Source: Clarkia xantiana subsp. parviflora
Lineage: Eukaryota; Streptophyta; Magnoliopsida; Myrtales; Onagraceae
Assembly (NCBI GenBank): GCA_036873135.1
Contig: JAPTYO010000017.1
Span: 13,082,001-13,146,000, forward strand
DNA length: 64,000 nucleotides
Direction of reading: 5' to 3'
The translations under genes and the position numbers were made by a program. Under the pieces are notes generated by a model. It was given only the letters and a program-made list of their open reading frames with translations, did no database searches and was not told where the DNA came from. Below are positions 1 through 7,937 of the stretch, one piece after another. How positions within the stretch are numbered: position 1 is the first letter of the stretch; every line of letters starts with the position of its first letter.

Positions 1-2556
1 ATGAACGAACTCGTTCCTCCGCCAGACAAGTTCTCCAACGAAGAATTGTCGGGACTTGATACGCCGATTATAATATCGAGCTGTTGCCAGACGCATCCGA
101 GCCTGAACTTCATCAGCCTTCCATCTTTTCTCTTCGAGCATGTCTAAGTCTAGACGTCTCATTTCCTCGTTCGTTAGAGGCTCATAATACCTCCTGCGAT
201 GGGACGCCACCGCTATCTCCACGGGGGCAACTGCTTCCGTGCCATAGACAAGGCCAAACGGAGTCTCCCCTGTCGACTGCTTGGGTGTTGTTCTAACAGC
301 CCACAGCACGTTTTCAAGCTCATCTAGCCAATGACCCCGCAAGGCGTAGACTCTCTTCTTCAAGCCATCCATCACGATCTTCTTGGCTGATTCGACTTGG
401 CCATTAGTCTGAGCATGGTGGACGGAAGCTGTCCGATGCTCAATGTTCAATTCCTCCAGGTACTCCTTCAACTGAGCCCCATTGAACGGAGGACCGTTAT
501 CGCTGATCAACACTCGAGGAACCCCGTACCGGGATACGATTTGAGTTTGAAGGAACTTGAGGATCTGCAGCCCCGTCGTCTTGGCCAACGCCTTAGCCTC
601 TATCAACTTCGAGAAGTAATCGATGGCCACGAGTAAATACTTGCACTGACCTTTCGCTAGTGGAAGAGGTCCCACCAAGTCAATGCCCCACTGCGCGAAG
701 GGCCAAGCACTTCTGATGGACATCAAGTCCGCGGCAGGAGCCACGATATTCAGAGCGTACCTCTGGCATGCATCACAGGATTGGACCATCGCTGTCGCTT
801 CCTTATTCATCGAAGGCCAATAGTAGCCTAAATTCAACGCCTTCCTCACAATGGATCGGGCCCCTTCATGACAGGCCGCGACTCCTTCGTGCAATTCTCT
901 CAGGATCCGATTCGTATCAGGCCCCGCCACACATTTCAGAAAAGGCTTTACATGCCCCCTCTTGTATAACTGGTTGTCCACCATCACGTAGTTGCTCGCG
1001 ATTCGACGCAACCTAACAGCTGCCACTTCATCATCGGGGAGTGCCCCCGTAGTCAGGTATGTGACCATCGGGGTCATCCAAGTGGGTTTCTCTTCTTCCT
1101 CCGATCCTGCTTCAATAGCGCAAACCTCCAACAGATCGATGGTTGAGATAATTACTCTCTCCAGAAAGTGCACCTTCCGATTCTCTTCGGGGGCCACTCC
1201 CAGAGCAAACATGCTTAAGGCGTCTTCCTCCGCATTTTCTTCCCTCGGGATTGCCTCGATGTCGAAGCTTTTGAAGCTTCCTTTCAAAGTCTGCACCTCG
1301 TGCAAATACTTCCTCATTGTTGGGCTCTTGGCTTCATAGTTCCCCTGGACTTGATTCACGAACAAGCTAGCATCACACTTCACTTTTAAATGATCGACTC
1401 CCGTACCCTTGGCAATTTTAAGGCCCGTGATGAGAGCCTCATACTCAGCTTCATTGTTGGTGGCCCTAAACGTCAAGGCCAAAGTATATTGCAAGGGTTC
1501 GCCTCCACCGGGCGGTATCAATACGAATCCTGCCCCCGATCCTTCTACATTCGATGAACCATCAATGTACATCTCCCAAGTGTTCTCTTCTTTTGGCTGT
1601 TCTGGCTGTTCTGCTATCGGGACCTCCATGGTTGCCCCCTCTACATGACCTGCTTCTTCTAGATCGGGTGCTGTAGACTCAGCTATAAAATCTGCCAATG
1701 CCTGGCCCTTAATAGCAGTTCTCGGAGCAAAATGAATACGGAACTCCGTAAGCTCGATGGCCCATTTCACCAATCTCCCCGACGCCTCCGGTCGGTTCAA
1801 AAAGTGTTTCAAGGGCTGATTAGTTAACACCGTAACCTCGTGGGCATGGAAGTAAGGTCGTAGCTTTCGAGCAGCAACAATCAACGCAAAGAGATACTTC
1901 TCAATAGCGGGATAATTCATTTCAGATTTGGCAAACGCCTTGCTTACATAATAAACAGGCACTTGGTTGCCCTTGACAATCTTTATTAAAACAGAACTAA
2001 CAGCAACTTCAGAAACAGCCAAATAGAGATAAAGCGGCTCGCCTGGAACCGGTTTTGCCAACGGCGGGAGGGTACGGAGGTGCTTCTTAAGTGCTTGGAA
2101 TGCCTCCTCGCATTTGTCGGACCATTCAAACTTCTTGTGGGCCCTTAGCACATCGAAAAATGGCATGGTTCTGTCACTCGCCTTGGATAGGAATTGATTC
2201 ATCGCGGCCAACCGGCCATTCAACACTTGAACCTCCCGATGGGTCTTCGGAGACTGCATCTCCTCGATTGCTCGCAGCTTCTCGGGATTCACCTCGATCC
2301 CTCTTTGGCTCACCATGAACCCTAGGAATTTCCTTGAGTTCACCCCGAAAGCGCACTTGTCCGGATTCAAACGAACCTGATGAAACTTCATTCGCTCAAA
2401 CGCCGCCGCCAAGTTTTGGACATGGTCTTCTGCCTGTCGGGACTTCACCAACATGTCGTCCACATAAGCCTCCATGGTCTTTCCCAGCATGTCTCCGAAC
2501 AACTTGTTCACCATCCTCTGGTAAGTAGCTCCAGCATTGATCAGTCCGAAGGGCAT
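1..2556 (-). CDS. pol: reverse transcriptase C-part, RNase H, archaeal-type RNase H, integrase (element A), open to window edge
   Basis: I checked this frame triplet by triplet. There is no stop from the ATG at 2556 to base 1, about 850 codons, so it is open at the left edge. In order: the YVDDMLVKS catalytic motif of reverse transcriptase, a first RNase H lacking the usual TDAS aspartate (it reads LAVSEV), a second RNase H with YIDGSS and NNEAEYEAL, the HHCC zinc module (HEGVAACHEG, CDACQRY), and the integrase core with GIDLVGPL, ISDNGPPF and NGQVESAKKIV. It ends near the integrase GELVWRR block. An in-frame TAG at 2563-2565 sits just upstream. The long intact frame contrasts with four lesions further upstream. 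Confidence 0.92.
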   Translation of the reverse strand, partial: MPFGLINAGATYQRMVNKLFGDMLGKTMEAYVDDMLVKSRQAEDHVQNLAAAFERMKFHQVRLNPDKCAFGVNSRKFLGFMVSQRGIEVNPEKLRAIEEMQSPKTHREVQVLNGRLAAMNQFLSKASDRTMPFFDVLRAHKKFEWSDKCEEAFQALKKHLRTLPPLAKPVPGEPLYLYLAVSEVAVSSVLIKIVKGNQVPVYYVSKAFAKSEMNYPAIEKYLFALIVAARKLRPYFHAHEVTVLTNQPLKHFLNRPEASGRLVKWAIELTEFRIHFAPRTAIKGQALADFIAESTAPDLEEAGHVEGATMEVPIAEQPEQPKEENTWEMYIDGSSNVEGSGAGFVLIPPGGGEPLQYTLALTFRATNNEAEYEALITGLKIAKGTGVDHLKVKCDASLFVNQVQGNYEAKSPTMRKYLHEVQTLKGSFKSFDIEAIPREENAEEDALSMFALGVAPEENRKVHFLERVIISTIDLLEVCAIEAGSEEEEKPTWMTPMVTYLTTGALPDDEVAAVRLRRIASNYVMVDNQLYKRGHVKPFLKCVAGPDTNRILRELHEGVAACHEGARSIVRKALNLGYYWPSMNKEATAMVQSCDACQRYALNIVAPAADLMSIRSAWPFAQWGIDLVGPLPLAKGQCKYLLVAIDYFSKLIEAKALAKTTGLQILKFLQTQIVSRYGVPRVLISDNGPPFNGAQLKEYLEELNIEHRTASVHHAQTNGQVESAKKIVMDGLKKRVYALRGHWLDELENVLWAVRTTPKQSTGETPFGLVYGTEAVAPVEIAVASHRRRYYEPLTNEEMRRLDLDMLEEKRWKADEVQARMRLATARYYNRRIKSRQFFVGELVWRRNEFVH

Positions 2557-2581
2557 AACGTCCTAGTGATAGACGTCACTA

Positions 2582-3220
2582 TCAGCATAGAAGGTTGTAT
2601 GGGGGCATCCTCCTTCGCCATCCAGAATAGGCATCCATGAAGCTCAGCAGTTCATGTCCCGATGTGGCATCCACCAACTGGTCAATCCTCGGGAGCGGAT
2701 AGCAATCCTTCGGGCAGGCCTTGTTCAGGTCACAGAAATCGACACACATCCGCCACTTCCTATTACTCTTTCTTACCAGGACTGGGTTAGCGACCCAAGT
2801 CTGGAATCGGAGCTCCTTAATGAATCCAGCGTCGAGCAGTCTGCCCACCTCTTGCTGGATCGCGACCCTCTTATCCGCGCCCATCAGACGCCTCTTCTGT
2901 GCGATAGGCTTGATCGCGGGATCAATCTTCAGTTCGTGTACAATCACGTCGGGGCTGATTCCCGGCATGTCACTCGGGGACCAGGCAAACAGCTCCTTGA
3001 ACTCCTTCAGGAGCTCGATCAACTCTCGGGCTCTTTCCTCCGACAAAGCAGACCCGATCTTCACCTTCCTTCGGGGTCCATCAATCTCAACCTCCTTCAG
3101 ATCCTCCATAGGGGCGGGACGCCCAAACTCCTCTCGAGGATCGGCATCAGTCTGCAGGACAGCCATGGCTTCCCTTCTTCTCCTTCTGGTGGCATTAACA
3201 TAACACCTTCGTGACGCCAT
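2582..3220 (-). pseudogene. pol: reverse transcriptase N-terminal part (element A), frameshifted
   Basis: It covers the linker after protease and the first reverse transcriptase blocks: WVANPVLVRKSN, KWRMCVDFCDLNKACPKD, YPLPRIDQLVDATSGHELLSF. One residue of the conserved DFRDLNK block is changed (R to C). At about 2625 roughly 16 bp are missing compared with B, just after the MDAYSG codons, and a C run is one base shorter. The frame then ends at 2582. The fingers and palm start are therefore separated from the YVDD catalytic part, which lies in the next open frame. Confidence 0.88.
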
Positions 3221-4427
3221 TGTCAGTCGGGAACTTCATCTTCTGGTGGACGGTTGAAGAAACTGCCATGAGAGGGTTGATGGTGGTCCTTCCGATAATA
3301 GCGTTATACGTTCCCGCCGATTCTACCACAACGAAATCCACGTTCCGCCGTTCCATCTTCCAGCCACTACCAAACTCCACCGGTAAGGTAATCATTCCCA
3401 ACGGATAGGAAGTAGATCCAGAGAATCCCACCATCGGGAAGTTCACCTGCGTCAGGTCCTTCTTCGTCTTTCCCATGGCCTCCAGGGCGTCCATGAAAAG
3501 AATGTCGGAGGAGCTCCCTCCGTCTATCAGGATCCGCTTCATCTCGAATCCGTCAACGTCCAGGGTCACGACCAAGGCGTCGTCATGGGGGCTCTCTACG
3601 CTTATCAAATCCTCCGCTGAGAAAGAAATCACCATTTCTTCCTTTAGAGTCCATGACCGGGACCTCTTCCCTAACAGCACAGCAGCAGAGATGCGGGAAG
3701 CGTAATTTTCCCGTGATGCGGAGGTATCACCTCCCGCCGCCATTCCTCCGTGAATGACGTTAATGGTTCCCCGCCTCTCCTTACGGGCACCAGAACCAGA
3801 GGATTCCGGCTCAACCTTCTTCTTTTTCGGAGATCGATCACGGGACTTGGAACGGGAACGGGATCGCGACCGAGTTTTGGAACGGGATCGGCACTGTCCC
3901 CTCCCGACAAACTCCTTCAGCTTCCCCTTCTGGATCAGCTTCTCTATCTCTTTCTTCAGCTCCCGACAGTTATCTGTGTCATGACCATTGGCTCGATGGT
4001 AGTGACAGTAACGATCCGAGCGTCCTCCTAAGAACTCACCTTCTTTCCTCGGGGGGTATCGGGCGAGACCCTGCCGATCCATCACAGCCAGCACGGAGGT
4101 CATCGAGCTGTTGATGGGAACAGTACGACCCTCGCGGTTATCCTTCCTCGGAGGACGCTTGTCCTTTCTTCTCTCGGGGCGACCACGGCTCCTACTTCCC
4201 TCCGATTTGTCGCTCCCTTTGCGATCATCCGACAGCTTGGACGATGGCTTTCCTCTTCCTGACTTCGGAGGATCAAGCTCTCTGGCAGCAATCTTCGACT
4301 CTTGCACGTCGATCTGCTTCTTCACCCTCGCTTGCAGGGCCTCCATACTCCACACAGCCTTCGCGGCTACGCTGTGCATCAGATCGGAACCATACGGAGC
4401 AGTTAAGTTCCGAAGGAAAGTGCGGAT
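3195..4427 (-). pseudogene. gag-pro: gag C-terminus and protease (element A), frameshifted
   Basis: This frame resumes after the gag deletion. In order it shows a zinc-knuckle-like motif (YCHYHRANGHDTDNCREL), a lysine-rich stretch, an arginine/serine-dipeptide tail (about 3815-3897), the conserved block around INVIHGGMAAGG, and an aspartic protease with catalytic motif LIDGGSSSDILF as in Tat elements. Compared with B about 29 bp are missing between short TGG repeats near 3222, so the reading leaves frame and stops at 3195. A fully working element would continue into reverse transcriptase. Confidence 0.88.
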
Positions 4428-5374
4428 CTCTGCACTACCTGGGTCAAAGACCTAACGCTCTTCAGGAGACGCCTACGACCTTGATATTGCTTGATGAAGC
4501 GATCGTGCATATCGGCCCAGCACGTAATGCTTCCCGGCGGTAGACTGAAAAACCAGGTCATGGCCCTTTCTCCCAGGGTGATCAGGAACAGTGAACACAC
4601 GAGGTCATCATTCGAGGTCCTACCTATATAGGCTTGGACATGCCTCTGAACATGGCGAACCGGGTCTCCTTCACCATCGTACTCCTTGATGGTCGGGATG
4701 CCTAGCCCTGGCGGGGCGACAGTATCTAGCAGCCGTGGAACGAAAGGGTGAGTGGATCGGTCCCTTAGCTCCGATTTCATTTGCTTCTGGTTACCCATGC
4801 AGATATTTACAATCTTTACCACCTGATCGGGGGTAATGAGGCCATTCAGGGGAATGGTCCTATGTTGCACTGGTCCGGGACCACCCATCACGAATTTCTC
4901 CGAGTGCGCGGGTTCCTTACCCCTACTCCTGGGCTGAACCTCATGAACCTCCTGTTCTTCTGGAACCACCCTTGGAGGAGGTGGAGGCAACTCTTCTCGC
5001 GGAGGCAACTCCTCTGCCCTCCTGGCAGCCTCTCTCTTGTCCAACAGAGCCTCCATAGCCGCCAAGAACATAGGCATAACATCTGCTACTGCCTTAGCCA
5101 ACTCTGAGTTTGAGGAAGAACCTGCCTCCCTCCGCGGGATTTCCTCTCTGTGCACCACCGGATTTGGAGGAGCATCCACCTCCCTTCGCGGGATATCTTG
5201 CCTGTTCACCGCCGTGTCTCGGACTGAGACCTCATCATCACCATGCCTCCCTGTCTGAGAAACAGCAGGGTGCTCACCTTGCTCAGCAACATGTTCCAGC
5301 AACGGGGAATTCACAGTTCCAGCAGGGCGAGAACTACCGGCCTGGACATGCTTCTTCTTGCCACCACCGGCCAT
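4428..5374 (-). pseudogene. gag: gag, N-terminal part (element A), frameshifted
   Basis: Gag is the structural shell protein of the retrotransposon particle. The chosen start is the ATG at 5374 (MAGGGKKKHVQAG), the same place as in B. The part upstream in frame lies in LTR and primer site, so the longer reading is not used. The frame contains a low-complexity charged N-terminus and then the conserved capsid-like block with LGERAMTWFFSLPPG and RFIKQYQGRRRLLKSVRS. The frame breaks at 4427/4428, where 85 bp present in B (8316-8400) are missing. 85 is not a multiple of three, so translation ends soon after in the wrong frame. Confidence 0.88.
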
Positions 5375-5411
5375 CGATCTGGTAGAAAATATTTTGGCTT
5401 TACGTTCAGGT

Positions 5412-5429
5412 TCCCACGGACGGCGCCAA
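5412..5429 (-). other. primer-binding site of A
   Basis: The minus strand reads TTGGCGCCGTCCGTGGGA directly after the LTR end. The TGGCGCC core is the kind complementary to the acceptor end of a tRNA ending GGCGCCA, such as tRNA-Asp used by related plant elements. The exact tRNA is an inference. Confidence 0.75.
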
Positions 5430-6166
5430 TGTTGGATCACGGGCGAAGCTCCGTTACGTTCTTGACAGAAAGCTTGAACTCCTGGGCTCCGCATAATCCT
5501 GCAAAAGGGGATGACCTGGGTGGTGACCCAGAATCCCTCTCCGATGCCTAAATGAGTATGTGATCAATGGGGTGGTAAGCAGTAATCTAAGTTCCTATTC
5601 GAATGTGTGTTTTCTGAGGTAACTTCCTCCTTTATATAGGAGGGGAAGTTACTCAGTTACCTGTGACCGTGCCTGGCCGTTTTACCCATGATTCCGCGTA
5701 TCTCGTTCGGGATTCCATATATCTCGTCCCACGCTCCGCGTATCTCGCCCACTCTCCGAGTATCTCGGGCACGCCTTGCGTATCTCGGGGGAGGTTATCT
5801 GTATCTTAGCCATCTTCCCACTACTCTATCTAGTAGGCGGGCTTCTCGGTCTTATTCTCTGATCACAAGTCCCGACTCCTATCGGGGACTCCAGAGTTGT
5901 CTCATTCTAGGTCACCACCCAGGACCCTTTGTCTCACGAGACAGGTCCAGCCTCCTCGGGGCTTTATTATCGGGGCCTTTACAAAGGCATATCAGGGCCT
6001 ACTCAGAGGCTTCTTGTCGGGAGCATTCAGCTCATGTATCGGGACCGCTAACATCGGGACCCTTCATACTGGGCTTTTGGGCCTTCCAGGCCTTCCACGA
6101 GGCTTACTGGACTTACTCGCGTCCACTGACCGTCAACGGGGCTAACGATTACATCGGAACCCATCA
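5430..6166 (-). repeat. 5' LTR of element A
   Basis: On the minus strand it starts TGATGGGTTCCG (6166) and ends GATCCAACA (5430), 737 bp, next to the primer-binding site. It is the same LTR family as B. A TATA box (plus-strand TTTATATA) lies at 5631-5638. Downstream are TCGGAGAGGG (plus strand 5535-5547 as its complement), the CTGGGT/ACCCAG hairpin (5516-5531) and TTTTGCAGGA. U3 carries degenerate GAGATACGCGGAGCGTGG-type repeats. Confidence 0.93.
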
Positions 6167-6558
6167 AAATGCAACAGAACGGACCCCTTCGATTCTAAAA
6201 AGGGCCACCCTCGCCTCAAACTGTCTTGTTTGCCTTGCTCCGCCGCCGACTAAGAAAAGGTCACCACCAGCTAACTGAGAAGAAACTTCCTTCATGAGCG
6301 TGAAGAAGAAGACTTCAAAGGGGGCCCTACAATCGACTAAGTGAGCCTTCGCCAATTAGGCACCCATGCTTCTGCTAATACTTGGCCATTGACCAAATGG
6401 GCATCCACCCCAGAATTCCAGAGCTGGACTCTCCAAAAAACCAAGCGAAGCAATTGCAACTTTGTTATTTAATAATTTATTATAATAACTCTATTATTAC
6501 TATTATTTGTTTTCATCATCTTCTTCCTAGACAGAGAACAAGAAAAAGAAAAGGTGAA
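6167..6558. other. unassigned spacer between A and B
   Basis: This is the flank left between the 5' LTR of A and the target-site duplication of B. It is GC-moderate on the left and AT-rich from 6465. A minus-strand reading at 6164-6355 (63 codons) has no recognisable motif. I see no gene or known repeat in it. Confidence 0.5.
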
Positions 6559-6563
6559 ACTTG
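6559..6563. repeat. target-site duplication of B, left (ACTTG)
   Basis: ACTTG sits directly before the LTR start TGATGGG and is repeated directly after the other LTR at 15337-15341. Five bases is the normal duplication for Ty3/gypsy integrase. Confidence 0.95.
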
Positions 6564-7113
6564 TGATGGGTTCCGATGTAATCGTTAGCCCCGTTAACAG
6601 CCAATGGACGGCGAGTAGGTCCAGTGGGCCTCGAGAAAAGCCTGGAAGGCCCAGAGGCCCAGCACGAAGGGTCCCGACTTTAGCGGTCCCGATGTATGAG
6701 CTGAATGCTCCCGATGAGAAGCCTCTGAGTAGGCCCCGATATGCCTTAGTAAAGGCCCCGATAAGAAAGCCCCGCAGAGGCTGGACCTGTCCCGTAGAGA
6801 CTGAAGGTCCTGGGTGGTGATCTAGAATGAGACAACTCTAGAGTCTCCGACAGGAGTCGGGACTTGTGATCAGAGGATAAAAACCGAGGAACCCTCCTAC
6901 TAGATAGAGTAGTAGGAGGCGGTTAGAGATAGAGATAAACTCCCCGAGATACGCAGGGCGTGCCCGAGATACGCGGAGTACGGGTAAGATACGCAGAGCG
7001 TGGGGCGAGATATATGGAATCCCAACCGAGATATACAGAATCGTGGCGAGATACACGGAATCATGGGCAAAACTGCCAGGCGCAGTAACAGGTAACTGAG
7101 TAACTTCCCCTAC

Positions 7114-7121
7114 TATATAAA
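7114..7121 (+). promoter_or_regulatory. TATA box of the B 5' LTR
   Basis: TATATAAAG within the LTR, about 200 bp before the gag-side LTR end. It is conserved in the 3' LTR (15128) and in A (5631-5638, minus). It should drive genomic RNA synthesis of B. Confidence 0.8.
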
Positions 7122-7220
7122 GGAGGAAGTTACCTCAGAAAACCATCATCTAATACGAACTTAGACTCTTGGCTTACCACCCATTGATCACCATACTCAT
7201 TTAAGCATCGGAGAGGGATT

Positions 7221-7236
7221 CTGGGTCACCACCCAG
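7221..7236 (+). promoter_or_regulatory. R/U5 hairpin of B
   Basis: CTGGGT, loop CACC, ACCCAG: a perfect 6-bp stem. It is preceded by ATCGGAGAGGG and followed by TTTTGCAGGA. The same arrangement with different stem bases occurs in the C, D, E, F and H LTRs. Its role is unknown; RNA processing or packaging are possibilities. Confidence 0.6.
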
Positions 7237-7322
7237 GTCGTCCCCTTTTGCAGGATTACACGGAGCCCAGGAGTCCAAGCTTTCCGTCAAGGACGTAACG
7301 GAGCTTCGCCCGTGATCCAACA

Positions 7323-7340
7323 TTGGCGCCGTCTGTGGGA
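7323..7340 (+). other. primer-binding site of B
   Basis: TTGGCGCCGTCTGTGGGA follows the LTR end directly. The TGGCGCC core fits priming by a tRNA with acceptor end GGCGCCA. Confidence 0.8.
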
Positions 7341-7376
7341 AACTTACAAAAAGTCCAGATAGTTTCTACCAGAACA

Positions 7377-7937
7377 ATGGTCGGTGGTGGCAAGAAGAAG
7401 CAAGTTCAGGCTGGCAGTTCTCGTCCCGCAGGAACTGTGAACTCCCCGTTGCCGGAACGTGTTGCTGAACAAGGTGAGAACCCTGCTCTTTCCCAGACAG
7501 GGGGGCAAGGTGATGGCTATGAGGTCTCAGTCCGAGACGCTGAGAGGAACAGGCAGGATGTCCCGCGTAGGGAGGAAGATGAGGCTCCCCCAAGCCCGGT
7601 GGGCCATGGAAGAGAAGGAGTCCCGCGAAGGGAAGAAGGGACGTCTTCGAACTCGGAGTTGGCCAAGGCAGTAGCGGAGGCTATGCCCATGTTCTTGGCC
7701 GCCATGGAGGCCTTGCTGGATAAGAGAGAGGCCGCCAGGAGAGCGGAGGAGTTGCCTCCGCGAGAGGAACTACCACCACCCCCGCCGAGGGTGGACCCCG
7801 AGGAACAGGAGGTTCCGTCCAGAGGCAAGGGTAAGGAACCAGCACACCCGGAGAAGTTCGTGGTCGACGGCCCGGGACCGGTGCAAAATAGGACCATTCC
7901 CTTGAATGGCCCCATCACCCCCGATCAGGTGGTGTAG
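7377..7937 (+). pseudogene. gag: gag N-terminal part (element B)
   Basis: The start is the ATG at 7377 (MVGGGKKKQVQAG), matching the Gag start of A; the upstream reading lies in the primer-binding site. The segment encodes the charged, proline-rich N-terminal region with an AVAEAMPMFLAAMEALLDKREAARR helix-like stretch, which may be coiled coil. It ends at a stop at 7935 because 8 bp present in A are missing just after the TPDQVV codons. The continuation lies in another frame from 7938. In an intact relative the two parts form one Gag. Confidence 0.88.

Larger units (their letters stand above)
1..6166 (-). mobile_element. LTR retrotransposon A (Ty3/gypsy, Tat lineage), cut by window start
   Basis: The minus strand reads 5' LTR (6166 to 5430), primer-binding site, gag, protease, reverse transcriptase, two RNase H domains and integrase in the usual Ty3/gypsy order, and leaves the window inside the integrase C-terminus. 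The Tat assignment rests on the DGGSS protease motif, the second archaeal-type RNase H after the first one, and close similarity to complete element B. Lesions relative to B are an 85-bp deletion in gag, a deletion of about 29 bp after the protease, a deletion of about 16 bp in reverse transcriptase and a TAG stop at 2563. The 3' LTR and target-site duplication lie outside the window. Confidence 0.95.
6564..7322 (+). repeat. 5' LTR of B
   Basis: 759 bp, TGATGGG...CCAACA. A TATA box (TATATAAA) lies at 7114-7121. Upstream in U3 (about 6937-7070) are five to six imperfect copies of a 21-26 bp GAGATACGCGGAGCGTGG-like unit, possible enhancer repeats. Downstream are ATCGGAGAGGG (7207-7217), a CTGGGT/ACCCAG hairpin (7221-7236) and TTTTGCAGGA (7246-7255). 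Confidence 0.96.
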
